Shown piece after piece: positions 1 to 7,160 of a stretch of DNA of 25,045 nt (positions are counted from its first letter, which is position 1; every line of letters starts with the position of its first letter). The translations under genes were made by a program, and so were the position numbers. Where the stretch lies: NCBI GenBank assembly GCA_937974195.1, contig CALJIC010000064.1:1-25045 (forward strand), read 5' to 3'. The stretch is from an uncultured Roseiflexaceae bacterium (GTDB taxonomy: Bacteria; Chloroflexota; Chloroflexia; Chloroflexales; Roseiflexaceae). Under the pieces are notes generated by a model. That model was not told where the DNA came from. It saw only the letters and a program-made list of their open reading frames with translations, and searched no databases.

Positions 1-87
1 CGGCGGCGGGCGTGGCGATGTGTTCCGCGCCGGTTGAGGGATCGTTACAGCGGGCGAAGGGGGGCAGGGGTACGATACGGTTGTGAA

Positions 88-100
88 CCTTGATACAAGG
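88..100. promoter_or_regulatory. Perfect palindrome upstream of feoB (possible operator or RBS-masking hairpin)
   Basis: CCTTG-ATA-CAAGG is a perfect 5-bp inverted repeat with a 3-nt centre. Its right arm contains the only Shine-Dalgarno-like purine run (AAGGAA, 97-102) before the feoB ATG at 115. It could be an operator for an iron-responsive repressor, or an mRNA hairpin that masks the ribosome site. It does not match the Fur consensus, and I do not recognise it as a DtxR/IdeR box. No convincing -35/-10 pair was found in positions 1-87. Confidence 0.3.
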
Positions 101-114
101 AACGACCGCGTGCC

Positions 115-2088
115 ATGGCTGTCTGTCACTCACCGCCCGCCGCGCCGCCCGCGGACGGCGTGAGAGTGGTCGCGCTCGTCGGCCACCCGAACGTCGGCAA
201 ATCAGCGCTCTTCCAGCGCCTCACCGGGCGCTATGTCACCGTCTCCAACTATCCCGGCACGACCATCGAGCTAAGCCGAGGCCAGGCCCGCGCGCTCCCC
301 GGCGTCACGATCCTCGACACGCCCGGCGTCGCCACCCTGCCGGCCCGCAGCGACGACGAGTGCGTCACGTCGCGCGTGCTGCTCGACGCGCCGCTCCACG
401 CCGCGGTGCTGGTGGGCGATGCGAAGAGCCCGCGCCGCACCCTCAGCCTGGCGCTGCGCCTGGCGGAGCTCGGGCTCCCGCTGGTGCTGGTCTGCAACAT
501 GGCCGACGAGGCGGCGGCGCGCGGCGTCCAGCTCGACCACGACCGGCTCGCCGAGGCGCTGCAGGTGCCGGTGATCAGCACGGTTGCGACGAGCGGGGCG
601 GGCGTGGCGGAAGTGACGGCCGCGCTGGCCCAGGCCGCCCCTTCGCCCTACGTGCTGCGCTACCCGCCCGACGTCGAGGAGATCCTGGCGCAGATCGCGC
701 CCCTGCTGGCCGGCGCCAGCGTCGCCCCGCGCGGGCTGGCGCTCCTCTGGCTGGGCGGCGACCCGGCGGCGCGCGCGTGGGTCGCGGGCCACCTCCCGGC
801 CGCCGCGCAGGAGCGCCTGGCGAGCATCGACGCGCAGCTCGCGGGCGGCCGCGGGGCGATCGTGGAGCAGATCGAGCGGACGCGCGCCGACGCCGTCGAG
901 CGCCTGGCGGCGCAGGTCGTCCGCTCGCGCGGCGCGCCCGCGTCGGGCCTGGGGGCGCGGATCAGCCGGCTGGCGACGCACCCGGTGTGGGGCCTGCCGG
1001 TGTTCGCGCTCGTGCTCCTGGCGCTCTACTGGTTCGTCGGCGTCTTCGGCGCGGGGACGCTGGTGGAGCTGCTGGAGGAGGGCCTCTTCGGCCAGATCAT
1101 CAACCCGTGGGTCACGGAGCTCGTCCGCGCGAGCGTGCCGCTGCCGCTCCTGGCGGACTTCCTCGTCGGCGAGTACGGGCTCTGGACGATGGGGATGACC
1201 TACGCGCTGGCGCTGCTGCTCCCGATCGTCTTCACCTTCTTCATCGCGTTCGGCGTGCTCGAGGACTCGGGCTACCTGCCGCGGCTGGCGGTGCTGAGCA
1301 ACCGGGCGTTTCGCCGCCTCGGCCTCAACGGGCAGGCGGTGCTCCCGATGGTACTGGGGCTCGGCTGCGTGACCATGGCGACGCTGACGACGCGCATCCT
1401 CGAGCGCCAGCGCGACCGGCTGCTGGTGACGCTGCTGCTGGCGCTGGCGGTGCCCTGCTCGGCGCAGCTCGGCGTGGTGCTGGGCATGCTCGCCAGCGTC
1501 TCGTTCGCCGCGATGCTGATCTGGGCCGGCGTGCTGGCGCTCGTGCTGTTCACGGTCGGGTGGCTGGCGGCGCGGCTGCTGCCCGGCGAGCGCGTCCCGC
1601 TCCTGGTCGAGCTGCCGCCGCTGCGCCTGCCGCGGGCGAGCAACGTGCTGGTCAAGACGCTGGCGCGGCTGGAGTGGTACATCGCGGAGGCCGTGCCGCT
1701 CTTTCTGCTCGGCACGGCGATGCTGTTCGTGCTCGACGCCACCGGCGCGCTGCCGTCCCTCATCCGGCTCGGCGAGCCGGTCGTGGTCGGCTGGCTCGGG
1801 CTCCCGGCCGACGCGAGCGCCGCCTTCCTGATCGGCTTTCTGCGCCGCGACTTCGGCGCGACCGGGCTGTTCGCCATGCAGAGCGCCGGCGCCCTCTCGC
1901 CGCGCCAGGTCGTCGTGGCGCTGGTGACGCTCACCCTCTTCGTCCCGTGCATCGCGAGCGCCGCGATGATCGCCAAGGAGCGCGGCTGGCGCACGGCGGC
2001 GGGCGTGGTCGGGCTGGTCTTCCCGCTGGCGCTGCTCGTCGGCGGGCTGGTGAACGCGGCGCTGTATCTGGTGGGGTGGAACGGATGA
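115..2088 (+). CDS. feoB: Ferrous iron transporter B (FeoB)
   Basis: This 657-residue protein should be the GTP-gated Fe(II) uptake permease of the inner membrane. The N-terminal G domain shows G1 GHPNVGKS (23-30), the G2 threonine region PGTT (47-50), G3 DTPG (68-71) and G4 NMAD (128-131). A helical, GDI-like linker covers roughly 185-270. A polytopic membrane domain runs from about 288 to 655 and includes EDSGYLPR (383-390), PCSAQL (447-452) and PCIAS (611-615), typical of FeoB cores. The pore-region motif reads GLGCVTMA (415-422) where many FeoBs have GxGCNVPA, a variant subfamily. It is shorter than E. coli FeoB (773 aa), mainly at the C-terminus. The ATG at 115 leaves a complete G1 region. 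The gene overlaps the downstream feoA by 4 nt (ATGA), so the two are translationally coupled. The identification is firm. Confidence 0.95.
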   Translation: MAVCHSPPAAPPADGVRVVALVGHPNVGKSALFQRLTGRYVTVSNYPGTTIELSRGQARALPGVTILDTPGVATLPARSDDECVTSRVLLDAPLHAAVLVGDAKSPRRTLSLALRLAELGLPLVLVCNMADEAAARGVQLDHDRLAEALQVPVISTVATSGAGVAEVTAALAQAAPSPYVLRYPPDVEEILAQIAPLLAGASVAPRGLALLWLGGDPAARAWVAGHLPAAAQERLASIDAQLAGGRGAIVEQIERTRADAVERLAAQVVRSRGAPASGLGARISRLATHPVWGLPVFALVLLALYWFVGVFGAGTLVELLEEGLFGQIINPWVTELVRASVPLPLLADFLVGEYGLWTMGMTYALALLLPIVFTFFIAFGVLEDSGYLPRLAVLSNRAFRRLGLNGQAVLPMVLGLGCVTMATLTTRILERQRDRLLVTLLLALAVPCSAQLGVVLGMLASVSFAAMLIWAGVLALVLFTVGWLAARLLPGERVPLLVELPPLRLPRASNVLVKTLARLEWYIAEAVPLFLLGTAMLFVLDATGALPSLIRLGEPVVVGWLGLPADASAAFLIGFLRRDFGATGLFAMQSAGALSPRQVVVALVTLTLFVPCIASAAMIAKERGWRTAAGVVGLVFPLALLVGGLVNAALYLVGWNG

Positions 2089-2549
2089 TCACGCTTCGCT
2101 GGAGCTGCCCGCTCTGCGGGCACGCCTTCGACCCGGCGGCGCACAGCGGCTGTGCGAGCTGCCCGCTGAGCCGCGGCTGCCGGATTGTCTGCTGCCCGAA
2201 CTGCGGCCACAGCAGCGTGGACCCCAGCAGCTCGCGGCTGGCTCGCTGGGCGCTTGGGGCGCTGGACTGGGTGGCGCGGAGCCGGCCGGCGCCGGACCGG
2301 GCGGCGGCCGCGTCTGGGCCGCTGCCGCTCAGCCGCGGGCCGCGCGGGCGCGTGCGCGTCGTGGCGGTGCAGGATGGCCGGTGCGACGCACGCGAGCGCC
2401 TGCGCGGCTACGGGATCGTGGCCGGCGTGACGCTCGAGGTGCTCCAGCACCGCCCGGCGGTCGTGGTGCGGGTCGAGCACACCGAGCTGGCGCTGGAGGA
2501 TGAGGTGGCGGCGGCGGTGCTCGTCGAGGCGCGTGGCTCTGAGGTATAG
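2085..2549 (+). CDS. feoA: FeoA-domain protein with N-terminal zinc ribbon
   Basis: This 154-residue cytosolic accessory protein probably modulates FeoB. The N-terminus (1-42) is Cys-rich, with Cys at 8, 11, 23, 26, 32, 36, 37 and 40. CPLC, CASC and CCPNC are zinc-ribbon or rubredoxin-like knuckles. A variable linker of about 30 residues follows, then a C-terminal FeoA/SH3-like beta-barrel (about 76-150) with the typical run from PLSRGPRGRVRVV through GIVAGVTLEVL to VVVRVEHTELALE. Ordinary FeoA is about 75-85 aa and has no metal knuckle, so this is a fusion. The start overlaps the feoB stop (ATGA at 2085-2088). An equivalent reading frame can be extended upstream through feoB, but only this part has family signatures. 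The FeoA domain is confident; metal binding by the N-terminus is inferred. Confidence 0.88.
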   Translation: MITLRWSCPLCGHAFDPAAHSGCASCPLSRGCRIVCCPNCGHSSVDPSSSRLARWALGALDWVARSRPAPDRAAAASGPLPLSRGPRGRVRVVAVQDGRCDARERLRGYGIVAGVTLEVLQHRPAVVVRVEHTELALEDEVAAAVLVEARGSEV

Positions 2550-2601
2550 AAATAGCGTGAAGGTGCGCCGGCGAAGTCAGCGCACCTCCACACCACCCCA
2601 C

Positions 2602-2634
2602 AGGCCGGGGCGATCTGCACGATCGCCCCGGCCT
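2602..2634. terminator. Perfect 14-bp stem-loop between convergent feoAB and usp genes
   Basis: AGGCCGGGGCGATC (2602-2615) pairs perfectly with GATCGCCCCGGCCT (2621-2634) around the loop TGCAC. It lies in the 93-nt space between the feoA stop and the stop of the opposite-strand stress-protein gene, so it probably ends transcription from both sides. Neither side carries a clear T-run, so it may be a U-less or Rho-assisted terminator. Confidence 0.7.
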
Positions 2635-2642
2635 CCTGCAGC

Positions 2643-3596
2643 CTAGGGCTGCGCCTCCTGCACGCGGACCAGCAGCACCGGCGTTGTGGCAGCGTGCAGC
2701 ACCTTGTCGGCGACGCTGCCCAGCGCCCAGCGCGCAAGCCCGCTCCGGCCGTGAGTCGCCATCACGATCAGGTCCGCCCGCTGCTCGCGCGCCTCGTCGA
2801 CGATCACCTCCGCCGGGTGGCCCACCTCCACCAGCGGCGTGATCGTCAGATCCTTCCGGCCGAGCTCCCCCGCCGCCCGCAGCAGCTGCTGGCGGGCGCG
2901 CTCGCGCCCCTCGGCGATCAGCTTCGGCGTCGCTGGGAGCGGGATGCCGGGCGGCCCGACCGAGTCGGCCAGCTCGTCGAGCGGCGACAGCGCCCGCAGC
3001 AGCACCAGCTCCGCCCCGGCGCACGACGCGATCTCCGCCGCGACCGGCAGCGCGCGCGCCGCGAGCGCCGAGCCATCGAGCGGGACCAGGATGCGCTTCA
3101 GCGCGGGCGGATCGGGCGCCGTGATGCCCGAGCGCACCAGCAGCACGGGGGCGCAGGTGCTGTGCACCACCCGGTCCGCCACGCTGCCGAGCGCCCAGCG
3201 CCGCACGCCGCTGTACCCGTGCGTGGCCATAACGACCAGCGGGTCCGTCCTGCGCTGAGCGACCTCGGCGATGCGGGCGTCCGGCGCCCCGACCATCACG
3301 GTGGTGGTGACGTTCAGCCCGGCCTCGCGGAGCGCCTGCGCCTGGTCGGCCAGGTACGACTCGGCGCGGCGGGTGAGCGTCTCAACCGCCTCGTGCGCGT
3401 GCGGCCAGTCATCGCTCGGCAGGAGCTCGAACTCGAGATCGGCGGCGTGGCGCAGGTAGTACGACTGCTGCTCCTCGTCGGTCACCACACGCAGCAGGAG
3501 GACCTTCGCTTGGAGCAGCGGCGCGAGCAGCCGGACATACGGTAGCACGCCCTCGGCCAGCGCTGAGCCGTCGAGCGGTGTTATGATCGTTTTCAT
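2643..3596 (-). CDS. Tandem-domain universal stress protein (UspA family)
   Basis: This 317-residue soluble protein has two Usp domains, about 1-157 and 165-312. Each begins with a beta-strand ending in PLDGS (residues 7-11 and 172-176). Each ends with the ATP-binding signature G-2x-G-9x-G-S/T region: THGYSGVRRWALGS (125-138) and THGRSGLARWALGS (281-294), followed by APVLLVR and TPVLLVR. Both domains also keep the G-A/H-P turn (VGAPDA at 102-107, VGHPAE at 258-263). It is therefore probably an ATP-binding Usp. It starts 24 nt after the ferredoxin stop on the same strand, with GAAAGG a little upstream of the ATG, so the two genes probably share an mRNA. The physiological trigger is unknown; tandem Usps often respond to oxygen, redox or energy stress. 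Confidence 0.93.
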   Translation of the reverse strand: MKTIITPLDGSALAEGVLPYVRLLAPLLQAKVLLLRVVTDEEQQSYYLRHAADLEFELLPSDDWPHAHEAVETLTRRAESYLADQAQALREAGLNVTTTVMVGAPDARIAEVAQRRTDPLVVMATHGYSGVRRWALGSVADRVVHSTCAPVLLVRSGITAPDPPALKRILVPLDGSALAARALPVAAEIASCAGAELVLLRALSPLDELADSVGPPGIPLPATPKLIAEGRERARQQLLRAAGELGRKDLTITPLVEVGHPAEVIVDEAREQRADLIVMATHGRSGLARWALGSVADKVLHAATTPVLLVRVQEAQP

Positions 3597-3620
3597 GGCG
3601 CTCTGAGCCTTTCTTCGGCG

Positions 3621-3914
3621 CTATGAGGCCACCGGCGCGATGCGCTCGACCCACTCCCGGGCGGCCTGGCGGTCGCGGTACCAGAGCGCGTTGATCTCCG
3701 CGTAGTCCGCCCATTTGTCGGGCAGCTCATCCTCAGGGAAGATCGCCTCGGCCGCGCACTCGGGCACGCAGGCGCCGCAGTCGATACACTCGTCCGGGTT
3801 GATATAGAGCATGCGGTCGACGCCCGGCTCGAACTGGATGCAGTCGACCGGGCAGACGGCGACGCATGTCTGGTGCATGACATCAACACAGGGTTCGGCG
3901 ATGATGTAGGCCAT
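3621..3914 (-). CDS. fdxA: 7Fe-type ([3Fe-4S]/[4Fe-4S]) bacterial ferredoxin
   Basis: This 97-residue electron carrier has the first Cys set at C9, C17, C21 and C25 (C-x7-C-x3-C-P) and the second at C43, C46, C49 and C53 (CIDCGACVPEC). The missing cysteine in the first motif (V12 where 8Fe proteins have Cys) fits an Azotobacter FdI-like layout. In that layout C9, C17 and C53 bind a [3Fe-4S] cluster and C21, C43, C46 and C49 bind a [4Fe-4S] cluster. The C-terminal tail of about 40 residues is also typical of the 7Fe family. A strong Shine-Dalgarno (GAGGTGG) lies 4 nt before the ATG. It is first in a two-gene unit with the stress protein, which suggests expression under redox stress. The redox partner is not visible nearby. 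Confidence 0.92.
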   Translation of the reverse strand: MAYIIAEPCVDVMHQTCVAVCPVDCIQFEPGVDRMLYINPDECIDCGACVPECAAEAIFPEDELPDKWADYAEINALWYRDRQAAREWVERIAPVAS

Positions 3915-4475
3915 GGGTCCACCTCACGTGCAAAGTCCCCACGGAGCCAGGCCAAGCAGGTCACCCGGAGGCTCCCTACGGACCTCCTCGTCCGTGGCGA
4001 GATCCGAAGATCTGCCGCTTGGCACCCTGAGCATAGCAGGAACGCCGCGCCGCAGCATTCGCGTTCGTTCCTCCGGGGTGAAGGCATCGCAACTGGCGGG
4101 TGTCGCAGATTCCCCGGGCGCCGGGGTGCGCTCCTCGCCCGACGAGGCGCTCGACGTGGGGAGAGTTGTCGAAGGCACGAAGGGGCTGTGGTAGCCCTCG
4201 AGGCCGGTTCGACGCCCGGCGAGCGTCGAACCTGGCGGTGAAGCTCGGTCAGGGAGTGCGGGGCCGCCTACCGATGGAGCTCAGCTGCCGGTGAGAGGAA
4301 AAGCTTGACAGACGGAAAGGCACAGAGCACAGCGCGTACAATCGCCCAGATCTCGCCGGCCGGCTGCACGCGCGTGTTAAGTTGAGAACATTGGCGATGC
4401 ATGCGCCGATGTTTGAAGGGGCGCATCTGTAATGCATTTATTTCCGAAGAGGCGCCCATCGGCTGCGGCGCAGCC
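3915..4475. other. 561-nt intergenic region, no convincing gene
   Basis: The region lies between the start of the ferredoxin gene and the end of the copper ATPase gene, both on the minus strand. Open frames here lack ribosome sites and family resemblance. It should hold the ferredoxin promoter and the copper ATPase terminator, but I could assign neither. Positions 4300-4440 are clearly more AT-rich than the flanks. They contain ATGCGCC (4401-4407) facing GGCGCAT (4420-4426), a 7-bp stem with a 12-nt loop. A short GC palindrome sits at 4112-4126. Confidence 0.5.
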
Positions 4476-6704
4476 TCACGAGGCGGCGGGCGCGGGTTCA
4501 GGCGCCGCCGGAGCCAGGCGCAGGTCCAGCCCGCGCAGCGTCTGGGCGTTGAGCGCCACGATCACCGTGCTGAGCGACATCAGCACCGCCCCGACCCAGG
4601 CCGGCAGCACCAGGCCGAGGGGCGCCAGCACCCCGGCCGCCAGCGGCAGCGCGATGGCGTTGTACCCCACCGCCCAGGCCAGGTTCTGCACCATCTTGGC
4701 GTAGCTGGCCTGGCTCAGCCGGATGATCCGCGCGATGTCGCGCGGGTCATTGCGCACCAGCACGATCCCCGCCGACGCCCGCGCCACATCGGTGCCCGCC
4801 CCGATCGCCACGCCCACGTCCGCCTGCGCCAGCGCCGGCGCGTCGTTCACCCCGTCGCCGACCATCGCGACCTTCTCGCCCGCCTGCTGCAGCTCGCGCA
4901 CCTTCTCGGCCTTGTGCTGCGGCAGCACCTGCGCGAAGTAGGTCTCGATCCCCAGCTCGGCCGCCACCCAGCGCGCCACGTCCTGGCTGTCCCCGGTGAG
5001 CATCGCCACCTTCACGCCCAGATCGCGCAGCGCCGCGACCGCCGCGCGCGACTCGGGGCGGATGACATCGGCCAGGGCGAAGGCCGCCAGCGCCTCGCGC
5101 TCCGCCACCAGGTAGACCACCGTCTGCCCGCGCTCGCCCCAGGCCTGCGCCTGCCGCGCCAGGTCCTCGGGCAGCATCACCTGCTCCTGCTCGAGCAGGC
5201 GCGGCCCGCCCGCCTGGTAGGTCCGCCCGGCCACCTCCGCCTGCACCCCGCGCCCGGGCAGCCCCTCGAAGCCCTGCGCCTGCGGGATCTCCAGGCCGCG
5301 CTCCTCCGCCGCCGCCACCAGGGCGCGCGCGATCATGTGCTCGCTGTCGCGCTCGACCGCCGCCGCCAGCGCCAGCGCCGCATCCTCGGACAGGCCCTGC
5401 GCCTGGCCGCTGCCCGCGGCGCGGTGCTGGGCCGCCACCGCCATCTCGACCAGCCCCTGCTCGCCGCGCGTGAGCGTGCCGGTCTTGTCGAAGATCACCG
5501 TCGTCAGGTGGCGGGCCTCCTCCAGCGCAAGCCGGTCGCGCACCAGGATGCCGTTGCGCGCGCCCAGCGTCGTGACGATCGCGATCACCAGCGGGATCGC
5601 CAGGCCCAGGGCGTGCGGGCAGGCCACCACCAGCACCGTCACCACCCGCTCCAGGGTGTAGCTGTCCAGCCCGCGCGCCAGGCCCCAGGCGAGCAGGGTG
5701 AGCACGGCGGCGGCGATGGCGATGATCGTGAGCCAGTAGGCGGCGCGGTCCGCGAGCGCCTGCGCGCGCGAGCGGCTGGTCTGCGCCTCCGCGACTAGCC
5801 GCATGATGCCGGCCAGCGCGGTCTGCTCGCCGGTCCTGGTGACCTTCACCCGCAGCGAGCCGCTGCCGTTGACCGTGCCGGCGATCACCTCGGCGCCGGG
5901 CTGCTTGGGGACCGGGCGGGACTCGCCGGTGATCATGCTCTCGTTGACCTGGCTGGCGCCCTCGACCACCTCGCCGTCGGCGGGGAGGCTGGCGCCGGGG
6001 CGGATGAGCAGCAGGTCGCCTGGGCGCAGCTCGGCCGCCGGCACCATCTCGGTGCGCTCCCCGACGATGCGCTCGGCCCGGTCGGGCAGCAGCTTGGCCA
6101 GCTCGTTCAGGGCGCTCTGGGCGCTGCCCACGGCGCGCATCTCCATCCAGTGGCCGAGCAGCATGATCGTCACCAGCGTCGCCAGCTCCCAGTAGAAGGG
6201 CATGCCGGCCACCAGCCCGAGCGTGACGGCCAGGCTGTAGATGTAGGCGGTGGTGATCGCGAGCGCGACCAGCGTCATCATGCCGGGGCGCCGGGTGCGC
6301 AGCTCGTCGACGGCGCCGCGCAGGAAGACCCAGCCGCCGTACCAGTAGATGACGCTGCCGAGCACGGGGCTGATCCACTCGGAGCCGGGGAACTGGGGCG
6401 CGGTGTAGCCGAGCAGCTCCTGGAGCAGCTCGGCGTAGATCAGCACCGGGATGGTGAGCGCGAGCGAGATCCAGAACGGGCGCCGGAACATGTCGGCGCT
6501 GTGCCCGGCGTGTCCGCCGTGGGCCTCGTGGCCGCCGTGGGCCTCGTGGCCGCCGTGCGCATGGTGGCCGCTGTGTCCAGCGCGATCGCCGTGGGCGCCG
6601 GCGTGGTCCGTGTGGCCGGCTCCTGCTGTCTCCTCCGGCTGGTGGTGGCCGTGCTCAGCGGTGTGGTCGTGGTGGCGGACGCCTGGCCCCTGCTGGTCGC
6701 TCAT
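4476..6704 (-). CDS. copB: CopB-type heavy-metal P1B ATPase (copper/silver export)
   Basis: This 742-residue inner-membrane ATPase probably exports Cu or Ag. The soluble N-terminus (1-70) holds 19 histidines, including three HGGH units at 50-65, and has no CxxC heavy-metal domain. The membrane metal motif is CPH (362-364), the P1B-3 (CopB) signature rather than CPC. Other landmarks are TGES (259-262), DKTGT (406-410), TGDS (570-573), GDGVND (616-621), NLAWAVGYN (674-682) and the final MSLSTVIVALNA helix (709-720). The nucleotide-domain motif usually written SEHP reads SEHM (454-457). The start is placed at 6704 because GAGAGG lies 7 nt upstream of that ATG; a frame extension to 6776 crosses a direct repeat and looks non-coding. 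It is divergent from the LacI gene. No CsoR or CopY regulator is visible. Confidence 0.93.
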   Translation of the reverse strand: MSDQQGPGVRHHDHTAEHGHHQPEETAGAGHTDHAGAHGDRAGHSGHHAHGGHEAHGGHEAHGGHAGHSADMFRRPFWISLALTIPVLIYAELLQELLGYTAPQFPGSEWISPVLGSVIYWYGGWVFLRGAVDELRTRRPGMMTLVALAITTAYIYSLAVTLGLVAGMPFYWELATLVTIMLLGHWMEMRAVGSAQSALNELAKLLPDRAERIVGERTEMVPAAELRPGDLLLIRPGASLPADGEVVEGASQVNESMITGESRPVPKQPGAEVIAGTVNGSGSLRVKVTRTGEQTALAGIMRLVAEAQTSRSRAQALADRAAYWLTIIAIAAAVLTLLAWGLARGLDSYTLERVVTVLVVACPHALGLAIPLVIAIVTTLGARNGILVRDRLALEEARHLTTVIFDKTGTLTRGEQGLVEMAVAAQHRAAGSGQAQGLSEDAALALAAAVERDSEHMIARALVAAAEERGLEIPQAQGFEGLPGRGVQAEVAGRTYQAGGPRLLEQEQVMLPEDLARQAQAWGERGQTVVYLVAEREALAAFALADVIRPESRAAVAALRDLGVKVAMLTGDSQDVARWVAAELGIETYFAQVLPQHKAEKVRELQQAGEKVAMVGDGVNDAPALAQADVGVAIGAGTDVARASAGIVLVRNDPRDIARIIRLSQASYAKMVQNLAWAVGYNAIALPLAAGVLAPLGLVLPAWVGAVLMSLSTVIVALNAQTLRGLDLRLAPAAPEPAPAAS

Positions 6705-6721
6705 GGTGTACCTCTCGCTTC

Positions 6722-6789
6722 CAGCCGCTCGTCTCAACCACACTGGGCATAGCAGCCCACCAGCCGCTCGTCTCAATCACGCTGGGCAT
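6722..6789. repeat. Direct repeat (29-bp unit, 39-bp period) just upstream of copB
   Basis: Two copies (6722-6750 and 6761-6789) match at 27 of 29 positions, both starting CAGCCGCTCGTCTCAA. They begin 18 nt upstream of the copB ATG on the minus strand, so they lie in its leader or promoter. The 11-mer GCCGCTCGTCT occurs a third time at 7234-7244, in the leader of the LacI gene on the other side of the divergent region. Read on the minus strand, the 39-nt period is 13 codons and would encode MPSVIETSGW then MPSVVETSGW. No ribosome site supports translation. Confidence 0.7.
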
Positions 6790-6881
6790 TGAAGCGTAAC
6801 AGTCTGTGCGTGGGGCACGGGCATCGGTGTAGATGGGCATGACAACGAGCATACGAGCGGCGTACTCGTTCTCTTGCGGGT

Positions 6882-6938
6882 CCAGGGCCGCAGGCCCTGG
6901 CGCGGGTGGTGCAGGAGGGCCGGCGCTGGCCCTCCTGC
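6882..6938. repeat. Pair of GC-rich perfect hairpins
   Basis: CCAGGGCC (6882-6889) pairs with GGCCCTGG (6893-6900) around a GCA loop. GCAGGAGGGCC (6911-6921) pairs with GGCCCTCCTGC (6928-6938) around GGCGCT. Neither is followed by a T-run. They lie at the edge of a repeat array. The 15-nt core AGGGCCGCAGGCCCT of the first hairpin recurs exactly at 21906-21920. Confidence 0.7.
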
Positions 6939-6940
6939 CC

Positions 6941-7116
6941 GGGTGCAGGGCGGAGCGCCTGCATGCATGAACCTGCCCGGGTGCAGGGCGGAGCGCCTGC
7001 GGGACACACCTGGGTGCAGGGCGGAGCACCTGCGTGCATGAATGAACAGCACAAGCAGCCCAGGTGCAGGGCGCAGCGCCTGTGGAACACGCCTGGGTGC
7101 AGGGCGGACCACCGTG
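6941..7116. repeat. Array of five degenerate 22-bp hairpin-forming repeats
   Basis: Units start at 6941, 6979, 7012, 7062 and 7095, with the core TGCAGGGCGGAGCGCCTG. Copies 1 and 2 are identical, copies 3 and 4 have one to a few changes, and copy 5 is decayed at its 3' end. Each core can fold (GCAG-GGCG against CGCC-TGC with one bulge). Spacings are 38, 33, 50 and 33 bp, with unrelated filler between units. No coding function is apparent. The array fills the region between copB and the LacI promoter. Confidence 0.75.
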
Positions 7117-7128
7117 TACCTCCTGAAA

Positions 7129-7158
7129 TTGACAGATCTTGCTCGCCTCTACTATACT
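7129..7158 (+). promoter_or_regulatory. Sigma70-like promoter of the LacI-family regulator
   Basis: TTGACA (7129-7134) and TATACT (7153-7158) are separated by 18 bp in a locally AT-rich patch, which stands out in this GC-rich DNA. Transcription should start near 7165, giving a leader of about 90 nt before the ATG at 7256. It is the clearest promoter in the window. Confidence 0.75.
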
Positions 7159-7160
7159 AT

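Noticed and set aside
90..2084. Long open frame overlapping feoB in another frame, continuous with feoA
   Set aside because: The translation is Arg/Ala/Gly-rich low-complexity sequence typical of a GC-rich shadow frame. Only the part from 2085 on has family signatures.
4305..4342. TTGACA followed by TACAAT, a possible promoter
   Set aside because: The spacer is 26 bp, too long for sigma70, and no gene follows on the plus strand.
4401..5798. 465-codon plus-strand open frame opposite the copper ATPase
   Set aside because: It is antisense to strong ATPase motifs, with no ribosome site and low-complexity composition.
6655..6789. Minus-strand leader peptide ORF with two MPSV(I/V)ETSGW repeats running into copB
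   Set aside because: There is no Shine-Dalgarno, and the repeat is also explained as a DNA-level duplication. Kept as a finding about the repeat, not annotated as a gene.
6941..7116. CRISPR-like array
   Set aside because: The repeats are 22 bp and imperfect, and spacers vary from 11 to 28 bp. There are no cas genes.
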